DNA from: Dendrophyllia cribrosa
Taxonomy: Eukaryota > Cnidaria > Anthozoa > Scleractinia > Dendrophylliidae
Assembly (NCBI GenBank): GCA_024195265.1
Contig: JAJLRJ010000003.1
Location: 55,483,284-55,547,283 of the forward strand
Reading direction: 5' to 3'
DNA length: 64,000 nucleotides
Position numbers and translations under genes: made by a program. Positions 48,235-58,600 of this stretch are shown here, one piece after another. Position 1 is the stretch's first letter, and every line of letters begins with the position of its first letter. The notes beneath the pieces were generated by a model. The model saw only the letters and a program-made list of their open reading frames with translations, searched no databases and was not told the origin of the DNA.

Positions 48235-49229
48235 GTAATGTATTCGCTTTACCCACCGAAATTTGCCTTCATTTTTTGTTCTGCCCAAGCTCAAGTTGCG
48301 ATTCAGCAAAAATAGTAGTCATGGCGAACCTATCTTGGTAATTCGAGACGATTTTAGCCAGTTATCGTTCCCTAGGTTTCCCCTTTCCTAATAAGGGAGC
48401 AGGCACCCTGTGCAATGGCAGGAAGTAAGAAGAGGATTCAAGCGCATGCACTGAAATCACCCCTCCGTGTCCTCCTTCTTCTTCATGGGCCTGCCCACTC
48501 AAACTATCTTACATCATCTACAGTGGCGTATCCAGACTTTTTTTCGCAAGAGAAGAGGGGGGAGGGGCCCCTAGATCTGGCACTGGTCTACATTATTAAA
48601 TAAATAAAAACACTTGATAAACATCAAAAAGACAACTAAAAACAATTTTAAATTGCCACCTTTTTATTTAGTTTATTTTTTCTTGGGCAAACCATGTCAC
48701 ATATCCTAGTTTCTCACCACAATATCATTTAATACTTTGTTGAGAAGGCAGGTAGTGAGGAAAAAATCAACCTTGATGTTTCATGACACCAAAATCGATG
48801 AATACCTACTGGATTATGTTGTGTTCTAGATCTTGATATCTCATTTTTGGTGTTCTTTGGCTATGGATGCCACAGATGAAAATGGTTTCAACTGGAGAAT
48901 AATTGAGCAAATCTTTGCTATCTTTGAATAATTGAGCCAATCTTTGCAAGTTTTTTTCTTTGTGTCTTGGAAAAATAAATTCCTTAAGCTTGGCCAGCCA
49001 GTTCTATCAAATGGTAAGCGCCATTAGTTTCAAAATAGAAACAGTTTTGCCCAACCTCGCCTTCCCCTATCCCCATCTCAAAAAACAAAACCCCATTACA
49101 TAGCTCCTTCAAGGACAGATATGCATAAATTAAGTATGAATGAAATACGCAAAGGGTAAACTATACAAAATGATACTTTCATAGCAACACATACATGTAC
49201 CTTGTTGCCTGATGGCCTTTTCTACAGAT

Positions 49230-49470
49230 GCTGACTAAGTTTCAGCTAAGTTTCAGCTAAGTTTCAGCTTTAGCTATCTACCTTGGAGAGGTGTCCACCG
49301 CAGAAAGGTGTCACCTTAGAGGTGCCCATTTTAGAGAGGTGTCCACCTTATGGAGAGTTTAGTTACAGATGAACATGTGAAATCCGGCCAGAATCAGCTA
49401 ATAATTGATGTCCCTCTTAGAGAGGTGCCCCCCTCACAAGGGTGTGCATCTCAAGAGAGTTTACTGTATA
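49230..49470. repeat. Degenerate repeat: 'taagtttcagc' array and 'agaggtgtccacc' motifs
   Basis: Four tandem 'taagtttcagc' units are followed by recurring 'gagaggtgtccacc/ttagagaggtg' phrases, ending 'gagagtttactgta'. The ACTG-TA end resembles the edge of a pogo/Tigger-type MITE. Confidence 0.5.
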
Positions 49471-50039
49471 GATTTAAGGTTAAATTAAATTAAAATACTG
49501 TAATTTGATCACTCAATCTTCAAAAATTTATTAAAAACTATGTGACAAGTTTTGTGATAAAAACGGCATTACTAATACAGTACCTACAAAATGAAATCAT
49601 TACTATCACCTTTGAAAAATGATTACCTAAAATCACTGGTACAACGCTAGTATTTACTGCTAAAAGCTTTTAGAAAGCAGAAAGTTAAAAGTTCATAGTT
49701 CTGTTCACTACACACACATTTATATTGCCCATGAGCAATTAGAAAGAACCCCTAATTCAGTGGACTTGAGGATTTTTAAAACATTTTTTCTTGATTGCCA
49801 CAAACCCCATCATGACATACATCATGTAGAGGCAATGCATAATTAAGCAGGAAAGAACAATAATGTACTACATGTACAAATGAAGTTTCCTAACCACTCC
49901 AAAGATCAAAACAAAACAAAAAACTTACAAAATAAAATGTCATTTTAAAAAAATCTTTGAAAATAATAAGCACCAACACTGCTGGAAAATAATACAGTTG
50001 TACTCACTTGCTTTCTTCAGAAATGTATCACACTTAATC

Positions 50040-50360
50040 TTTTCATTCCCTACTGTAAGTCAATTTACACAGACATGCAATTTGGATCTAATTCTTTAGT
50101 GTGATGACCATTGATATAAAACATCTTTGTCAGTACTTTAATCAAATGGTATCCAAGGATGTAGCTAAGATATCCAACAGGTGGACGTTTGTTCATCACA
50201 AGCAGAAAATTTTGTTAAAAAAAGAGAAAGAGTTAAGCAGACAGTTTTCCAGGCGGAAAAAATCAATAAAACTCAGTCTTCATCCCTGGTACTATTTGCT
50301 TTTCAGTCTTTTACAAAATGAATTTTAAGGGTAAAGATTTATCCACACTCAAAGGTTTAA
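50040..50360 (+). mobile_element. Old, disrupted copy of MITE family A
   Basis: Blocks matching the 18.05 and 42.2 kb copies ('gatgaccattgatataaaac', 'cagtacttt', 'ctggtactatttg', 'ttttacaaaatgaattt') are present in order but separated by unrelated sequence. Confidence 0.5.
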
Positions 50361-50755
50361 ATCACCTTTAAGACTAAAAAAAAGGTAAAAAAGAAAGTTC
50401 TATTCGCCAGCTACCACTGACAAAACATAAAACCAAGATCGGCTCTGGTAATGAATAGGTTTAGGTAGCATTGTCATAAACTCATAATACAAATTGGTTT
50501 GAATAAAGCTATGCTTTGAAAAAAAAAATCTTGAAAATACAATAGAAATCTACATGTAGAAATCTATTTCAAAGAAGAGCAGATGACCAAACTTGGAAAA
50601 AGATGGAATTGCATTTCAATTTTGGAAAACGTCTTCACAACTGTCAACAAAATGCTGACAAAATGTTATAAAATTAATTATATAATCTTTCGACATCATT
50701 TTTTTCTAAAAATAAAAAAAAAAATTGAAAACAGACATTAAAATAAAAATATAAA

Positions 50756-51255
50756 ACCATATTTTCTTGAATAAATCCCCACGACTTTTACACATACTGT
50801 ATTTTATTATATAAACACCAATGAAATACCAGGTGAGCTTTCGCGCGTAAACATCATATCTTCACACATGAGAATAACATGTTATCTTCACACGTGAAAA
50901 GATCACCCTTGCTCACGTTGTTCTACTTAAGGACTACAAAAAAAAATATTAAAGTGAAATGGTTTGATTTCATTGGTGTTTATATAATAAACAGAACATT
51001 ACACGGCTGCTTGAAGATACGAAATTTCTCTTCTGGTGTTGAAAAATATTTTTCAACACTCGAAGAGAAATTTCGTATCTTCACGCAGCCATGTAATATC
51101 CTCTATATATGTAAACTGATCTGCTTTATATGAATAACTAAGGCAAAAAGAAATAACACTGTTAGGAGCGTTAAATGGAGAGGGAAGGAGACAGGGTGGG
51201 GGGGGGGTTAGATTGTAAGGTGACAAGAGGGGGTAGTTATTCAAGGAAATATGGT
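50756..51255. mobile_element. Nested foldback element around a 100 bp palindrome
   Basis: The outer ends 'accatattttcttgaataa' and the inverse 'ttattcaaggaaatatggt' bracket an inner inverted pair ('ttattatataaacaccaatg' near 50806 and its inverse near 50967). The palindrome at 50998-51097 lies inside the outer ends, just downstream of the inner pair. Confidence 0.75.
50998..51097. repeat. Near-perfect 100 bp palindrome (49 bp arms, 2 nt loop)
   Basis: The arms 50998-51046 and 51049-51097 are inverse complements with about four mismatches. The core includes 'gaagatacgaaatttctctt'. Such a palindrome is unstable in cloning vectors and may be prone to error in assemblies. Confidence 0.9.
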
Positions 51256-51569
51256 ATATTACTACACAGTGTATATGCACCTCTTAGTTGTGTACACATA
51301 ATTATTTTACCTGAATATTAGCATTAATCTTTTAGACTTGATGTTTAAAATTATAACAGACCCAACTACCCACCCGTGTAAACTAAAAAGTAAATTTACA
51401 GTTTAGCTTCTAACAGTTAACATTAATAAAAAGCATCTCCCCATTTCTCAGTGTCATGCATTAAGGAAAAACATTTTATAATTTCTCTGTTCCAGAGTAA
51501 CAATTCCAGCTTAATGCCTGCCTTAAATTGTACACTGTATTTGAATGAGTTTTTTTTTTTTATTTGCTT

Positions 51570-52010
51570 GATCAAATCTACATGGTGTTCTGATAAGAAA
51601 ATTAAAAAAAATTTTGACATTGATTTTTCTTCCCTGTGTTTTAGGCATCTAAAAACAAGAAATTTCACATCTGGTTGGGAAAAAATACTGTGCAAGAAGA
51701 AAGCCTGGGGATAGTCAGTTTTTTTTGGCGTACATTGATACAACCATAGACAACAAACCTTAACAGAACCATGTTTCTTCCTCAAGGCATACCAAAAATA
51801 CTGAGGAACTGAGAAACTGAGAAACTGTGAAACTGACGTCACAGCCATCTTTCCCCAGTCTTTCTTCTTGCTTGGCATTGTACTCCCCCCACCCCCCGGA
51901 AGTGAAATTTCATGTTTTTTGATAGCTAAAACATGGAAAAGGAAAAAAATCGAAATTCGAAAACTTTTTTAATTTTCTTATCAGAACACCAAGGCATGTA
52001 GATTCCATCA
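51570..52010. mobile_element. Foldback element with ~45 bp ends
   Basis: 'ctacatggtgttctgataag' continuing 'aaaattaaaaaa' is matched inversely by 'ttttttaattttcttatcag' and 'aacaccaaggcatgtag'. An inner pair, 'gcaagaagaaagcctgggga' and 'tccccagtctttcttcttgc', is present too. Confidence 0.75.
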
Positions 52011-52387
52011 AGAAAATAAAAAGAATCTGTCACATGGGCGATGCAAACGCAAGTGCATACACAAGCAAGCACACATGTGAATTACCATAATGCAAATGCA
52101 CGCGCTGATACAAAAAAATAAAATATTTTCAATTTCCTTGCGCTTATGCCTGCATTTGTATTTCACACCTGTGAACCAGGACAATGCAAATGCAAGGTTA
52201 AAAATTTATTGTTCCACCATCCTGGGATCTTTTCCATCTTTATCCGCCATCTTGGGATTCTCAAATACAATATACGTGTGCACATCTTACTGTGCTGGGG
52301 TTTGCATCGTCATATGAACCAGCCTTTACAGTACATGAAAGCTACAGCCTCTGAACTGAGCTTTAAGCTACATGTATTTGCTATGTG

Positions 52388-52482
52388 TTCTGATTGGTTT
52401 ATCGGATTGCCTGCATCTGTTGTCATTGATCAGAGTGATTACTTTGTGTTTGGTTTTACAACACTCGAGTGAAAACCGCTCT
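52388..52482 (-). mobile_element. MITE family B, partial diverged copy
   Basis: 'tctgattggtttatcggatt' onward, through 'gatcagagtgattactttg' to 'gtgaaaaccgctct', aligns with the last third of the 31.7 kb copy. The other end is missing or unrecognisable. Confidence 0.7.
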
Positions 52483-52551
52483 TAAAGTAAACAGGGCATA
52501 TTAAAATATACCATAAGTTTCTAGAGCCTGTAAAAGCTTAGTAAAATAAAA

Positions 52552-55367
52552 CTAGTCATACTTATAAAGAAGGAAGTCTTTCATTATATTTGATACTGGT
52601 AACTTTGTGATGTCCACAAGACGTCTGGCACTAAGTGCATCTCGAATGACAAATCGGCACAAATCTTGTAGACTTCTTGGATTTTCTACAAATGAAAACA
52701 ACATAATGTAATTTGTCTGCAGTGTTCTTGTAGAAGGAGACTGCAGTTAAATACATTTTAGCAAAGTGCCAAAATAAGCAGGTACCCATGTCATGGTGGT
52801 GTCACTGCTGAAGATAATTAATTTGGTATACTATATACTGTATACAGATACTATTTTACAAATTTTGGGATTAGATACATGTACATTGTATCAGACCTGG
52901 TGTTCTTTGGAAATATACATGTACATGCATTTTTTTTATAAATTATCACAAAAATATTATTATGAAAGGAACTTTAGTGAATGTGTAATGGCAAAGTAAT
53001 ATTATTCAAAATACATGCAGCTAGTTTTTCTCGACCTTGATCATCTGCTCTATTCCTTCAACCGTGGACAAAAGACCTTGGGACACTTAAGAAAAGACTA
53101 CTGCATTCACAGTCTTTCAAAGAGAAAAACTATCATTCCATTTCCTGGTCCCCCCTCCTCCCCAATACAAAAGTTAAGACATTGCGGCTTGGTTATAGGC
53201 ATAAAAATCAACATTGTATCGGGGGTGGGGAGGGGGAGGCGAGCACAAAGACGATTTGTGGGTAGACTGCAAAACAGTCCTCGGCCTTCGAAAAAGTACG
53301 CGATCAAGAGTGGATATGTAGAGTGAGACTGGGGAGAGACGCCAAAATATACGGACTGTCCTGTTTCCATGTATTTTAACGGGTATACATTTACTTGGTT
53401 TTGGAGGATTTTAGTGTTGACTGAAAAAACCCTTTTGCATGCTGGGCCCAGCTATTTGTGTTTGTCGTTGCAGGAGTATGTCATGGTAGATCCAAGGTTA
53501 GCAGAGAGAGAGAGAGTTTAAGTTTTAGTGAAAGCTCTGTGACTTTAAAACTTGTATCAGTCAAAACTGTGTTAATAGCATCGATTTGCTCCGCTTTATA
53601 TCTGCGAGTTGTTTGCGTCTGGAGCTCGATATTTATATTACCTCCATTTGGTAATTAGTTTACCGGTCTAGCGAGTGTTTTGTTTGCGCCACTGTATGAT
53701 TCCATTTCTTTACGATTCAGAAAATATATTTTCTGAATAAAGCCATCCACTTTTGAAATTACTGAACTGGGTTTTAAAACAACAGCCACACAGCCGGCAA
53801 AAATCCGACACAGATGGCAGTTTAGGCTTTGATCTGCATCCGTGGTTTGTCTTTTTTGGGGGTAGTCTGACTCATCAAGATCTTATATTTTCCCGTACGA
53901 GCAAGATAAAAACTTATTTTGTTGAAGCGCAAGAAGACTAGAGTTTTGCAACGTAGATCGACTTTCGTGTGCTTACCCGCGAAAAATCTCATATTTACAG
54001 TATCAAATTCTCTTGTAGGCAGAGCTGCGAAAGAATTCCTGACAACTCGACAGAAGTAATCAGACCTCCTAGTCGGAACGAATTTGTTGTATAGAAGCAG
54101 GACAGTGATTTTTCCCCCTCGCCTCACACACGCGGATTGGTGTTTCGCGCCTCTCCACACGTGTCTCAGTGCTTCACGCCTCTTGCTTCGAACCTTGCAT
54201 GGCTTAAGAGGGAAAAGCCGACTGTTTTGCAGTCTAATTTGTAGGTAAAAAGGTTATGGTGTCCCAAAACTGCTGATCAGGGTTGTAGTTAATGAGGAAA
54301 CATGTTTCCCAAAAAAATTGAATTTGTTCCTAATTTTCCTACAAGTGCGTCATCTGTCATACATGTAGAAACAAAATTTCCCTTGAAGCAAAAAAATGCC
54401 TCACCAATTTTAAGGAGCGTACATGTACATTCTGCTTCAACCAATGTTACTGTACATGTGCTTCACAACGTTTCTTTGTCTTTTAATTTTTGTTACATAA
54501 TATTTATAGATACAGTACAAACTTACTTGATACACTGATGAGAAATTCCACACAGCCTTTGTCTGCGGTATTTACATTGTACATCATTCTTGATATGGCT
54601 AAAGGAGTAAGCCCTTCATCGTTAAAAACATTTATATCAGCCCCGAACCTACACAACAAACGTGCCAAGGGTTCACTGTTCCTAAGCGCCGCTAAATGTA
54701 GTGGAGTCTGACCATCTTCGGGCCGTTTGATACTTGTAAGAGCACCGTGTTCTACCAACATTCGAACACAATTTAAATTACCTTTTATGACCGCGTATCG
54801 AAGAGGAAATCCAAATTGAACATCTATGTTAGCACCCCAGTTCAATAAAACCTTAATCGAACTCGTTCTTTCACGTATAATTGCTAGTTGAAGAGCCGTT
54901 GTGCCTTTATCGCTTAGAGCGTCCACATAGCCTTTTGACTCTAGCAGGAGCTCTACGAACGAGTCCCTGCCATAGTGCGCCGCCACGTGTAGGGGAGTCC
55001 AACCATCCTCGCTTCTGGCATCGACAAGCTTTTCCTTGTCCAACCCTTTAAAATCTAACAACAACTTCGCGATTCTTGTTCGACCATGCATTGCTGCGTA
55101 ATGGAGGGCCGTGAAACCTCCAACAAAATCTCGCGCAAACGCGTCTCCACCCTTTTCCAACAGCACCCTTAAGACGCGCTCCTTGCCCCTACTCGCCGCA
55201 AGATGCAACAAGGTCCATCCGTTTGCGTCCATATGATTTGCGGAAGCGCCTTCTCTGATCAGTTCACGAACGAGTTTTACATTACCACTAGCAACGGCCT
55301 CCCTCAAGCGCGCAGTTGCTGGATTTTCCATGACTTTTTCCCTTCTCCTGGGTCTCTTTCGTAACAT
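52552..55367 (-). CDS. Ankyrin repeat and SOCS box (ASB-type) protein, ~324 aa
   Basis: Exon 1 runs 55367-54527 and ends at donor TCAA|GTAAGT. Exon 2 runs 52685-52552 after the acceptor TTTGTAG, and the phase-1 junction is in frame. Ignoring the intron would give a false C-terminus ending SKFVLYL. Residues about 16-275 are around seven ankyrin repeats with clear cores such as DGWTPLHVAAHYGR and DGQTPLHLAALRNSE. The C-terminal 43 residues are a SOCS box: an Elongin-BC box with SLQDLCRFVIRDAL and a Cullin-5 box with LPVSNIMKDFLLY. By family knowledge it should be the substrate receptor of a Cullin-5 ubiquitin ligase. The substrate is unknown. Translation may begin at the first ATG or at a second one 12 codons on. 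The gene is head to head with the KATNAL2-like gene. Confidence 0.92.
53250..54245. mobile_element. Foldback-type element within the ASB intron (tentative)
   Basis: 'agactgcaaaacagtcctcg' near 53265 is matched inversely by 'gccgactgttttgcagtct' near 54220. The interior has a second repeat (53440-53710). No transposase was seen. The boundaries are uncertain. Confidence 0.45.
53440..53710 (+). repeat. Dispersed repeat, copy 2 (partner at 8.99 kb)
   Basis: It shares with 8990-9240, in order, 'gctgggcccagctattt', 'tttgtc.ttgcagga', 'gatccaag', 'agcagagagag' and 'gccactgtatgattcc'. It also contains a short (AG)n tract. Confidence 0.65.
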
Positions 55368-55656
55368 TATAAAAACTATGAAGTCTCCGACATATTGATC
55401 GCTATCTAAACACGTCTTTTAGACGAGCAATATTTCGAATCAATTTGTCAATACATCTGCGTCTTCAATGTTTTCGAGCGACGCCATACTTCCTTCCCAG
55501 AAAGCTGCGCAAGCGTGAAGGAAGACAACCGCAGTACTAATATACAGAGGGCCCTTCATCTCCAGGTAAATTCAAGATGGCGTCCCATGCAACCATTGAA
55601 CAACAATGAATTGGGTTTGAAAAACGGACTCCAGTGTTGGAGTTATCTTGGGTTAG
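55368..55656. promoter_or_regulatory. Divergent promoter region of ASB and KATNAL2-like genes
   Basis: 289 bp separate the two start codons, and part of that must be 5' UTR. It contains 'ttcccagaaagctgcgc' (Staf-like, weak). No TATA box is obvious. A bidirectional promoter is inferred from the geometry. Confidence 0.55.
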
Positions 55657-58600
55657 ATGACACAAGAACTTAGCTACATGCAGCTCAAGACTGCTAATGA
55701 AGCGAGAGAAGCGGTAAAGCTATCTTATAACGGTTTAGAATTAGAGTTGCGTGTTTTTCCCCGGCCGGGATTTTTTGTTGGGGAAATTTTTGAGGTGCAG
55801 ACTGATAATCGGGCTTAATTATTTCTTATGTTCATTCAAGGAGGAGCAAAGATCAGAACAACGTAAAAGAACACTGCTGATACTTATCCTGCATCACTTT
55901 AGGGAAGAAGGGTACGTTTAATACTTCATAGAAAATAACTTATGGGTTAAATTCTTAGAAATTATGGTAAGCTTATACTGTACATGTACTTTCGTTGATG
56001 TACATGTAGAAGAATTTTTCAACATAACGTGCAAGAAAATTAAATGCATGTCTCTCCCTGTTAACAAAGAGCATTAATTTACAAAATGATTCCAGTACTC
56101 TGTGCTATGTACAATGGTGAATCAGTGACCTGATATAGGTGGTTTTCATGTTACGTCATCGCCGCCATGCTGGTGGACATAAACAATAGTTCTCTCATTA
56201 GCTCCTTTTGTTCGTCCACCAGCATTTGTTCGTTTCACTATTGTTATCTATGTCTCTAGAGATTGGTTGCAAACCACCTATATAGACTGGAAAAAATTAT
56301 TATTATTATCTGGAGATAAGGGACCGTTCATTATTTATGGGAGGGGGGGGGGGAGGGGGAGGGTGGGTGAGAAATTAACAAACTTTCCTTTTTTTCATGA
56401 CCCCCCCCCTTTCTTTGTGAATATAGATTTTTTTTCAGGTCCCCCCTGTTCTGTTGGGGAAGAATTTCAACCCCCCCCCCCCCCAACTATTAATCTGATT
56501 TCTATAAAATTAAAGTTGTATTGTATGTATCCATTCCGTATTTTTGTGGGGGTGCGATGATGTAGTGGCTAGCGTGTTGGACTTCGATCAGATCTAAAGT
56601 TCATTGGTTTGAGGCTTGGTCACTGCTATCGTGTTTAATGTCTCCTTTAAATTTATTTATCAATAGTTATTACAACTTACATTTTTATTTGACTCTTGTG
56701 TGGTTTTCTTTATGGAAGCAATTCAACTACTTGGGTCCACTGTGCATTTGAAGAACTAGAGTTAAGACTTTAATAGTTGTTCAGTTTAATACTGTTGCAA
56801 TCCAGTACTATGTTTAATGGTAGGTTAACACTTTATTAGTAATGTCGTGTACAAATGGCAGTACCAAATAAAGAAATTAAAATTATAAATCGTACTCCAT
56901 GACTGCACCAAAATGCTGTGTAAGGCTGTGCTTTTAGAAAAATCATAGAGAGCCCAAAGGCTCCCAGCCATGAAATCTGGGATACCCCGCTCTTATTGGT
57001 ACACTGTAGTTACGTTTTCGTTTTTTTATTTAAGACATCATCTGTTTAAAATTTCAAGACCCCTCTCCATAACAAAAAGTTTCCCCAGGACCTCCCTTTT
57101 TGCAGTGGCTAAAATTTCAGGTCCCCCCCCCCCCATTTTCTCACCCATCCCCCCCCCCCCCCTCCCATAAATAATGAATGGTCCCTAAAAGCAACTATAA
57201 AACCATACCCATATTATGGTTGCCAGATTGTTGCAATATTCATTACTGAAGTCAATTTTATATTCAATACTTTATATTTTTGTTCAGTAAAACTAATTTT
57301 ATATTCAATACTTTATATTTTTGTTCAGTAAACCCAAGTTATATTCAATACTTTATATTTTTGTTTAGTAAACCCATATATCAAAACATTGACTTATTGA
57401 ATATTGCAACAATCCGGCAACCATTAACTATATACCCTTGCTTGAATATGAATGGTTCCTTTTGTTTTCATATGACTTGTTCTATAAAACGCTCAAATAA
57501 GTGGCCAGGTATTCTAAAATTGCTCCTACCCTCGCAGATACAGGCACGATTGATTTTGCCCTCTGGGCATCCCATAATGACCATTGAAATTAATATATTC
57601 CTTTATGAAACAACAACAACAATTTTTAACAACAACAACAATTTATTCAACAACAAACAATCACAACAATGTATTCTTAGTATAATAATGGAACTAATGG
57701 AACAACTATTTTTAATATTCATTATGGGACACCCGGGGGGGCAAAATCAATGTGGTGCCAGCTGTATCTGCGAAACAGGGTATTATAAGCATAACATTCC
57801 TAACAAAAGGAGGAAATACTGGATAAATAAATTGTTTGCAAGCTAGAATTTAACATCCAGATTACCCACAGGGAACACACTTAAACTGTTCAACCATTTG
57901 TGTTTTAGAGGAAATGTAATAGTACGGTAATATCGAGATGTTCATATTATCATAAAATACTGTGATTAATACAATCATATAATCATATACAATAAGAATA
58001 TAATCATATCATTCAATCAATACAATCATATAAGTTCCAAATAAACATAATATTTTACCTTAAATATTTTGTATTGTTGCCCTTGCAATTAAGAACAGCG
58101 AATTTTAGCTATTTGAAGGGTTTTTCATTGGTTGTTTACCTGTGTGTAAATGACTGACAAAAAAAACAGGCCTTTAAATACCAGAAATGTCACTGCCCGG
58201 TCAGACTATGTCCACTGTTCTGCAGTGGTTTAATTCCTTTAATTAACACCTCTTGAGACTATTACTGATGGCACAGAGTGGTTATTATTTATTAATAATA
58301 ATATTATTATTAAATCAATGACTGATATTCCATAACTGGTATGATGATATACATTCTCAAATTATTGATGTGTTAATTAAAGCCTGTGTACATTTGCCTT
58401 TTTACAAAATGTACAGCTACATTGATTCAGCCCATGCTTTAGAGAAAGAAGGGGGAACCAGCCTGACTAAATATGAGGTCTGCGATAATATTGACTTACC
58501 AACGATTTTGCAGGTACAGTGTTTTAATTTGTAATGTACATATGTGTACATACGTACTGGTGATTAAAAACACCCTCCACTCATAAATCTTGTCTACTAC

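Noticed and set aside
53015..53370. Overlapping ORFs on both strands near 53.1 kb
   Set aside because: They lie in the ASB intron, within repeat DNA rich in G/C runs, with no splice support.
56267..56560. 97-codon proline/glycine-rich ORF
   Set aside because: Its composition comes from poly-G and poly-C tracts at the edge of a TIR element.
57280..57846. 188-codon ORF in KATNAL2 intron 2
   Set aside because: It starts in a 41 bp tandem repeat inside a MITE and runs through low-complexity CAA-rich DNA. It shows no protein-like domain and lies in an intron of a well-supported gene.
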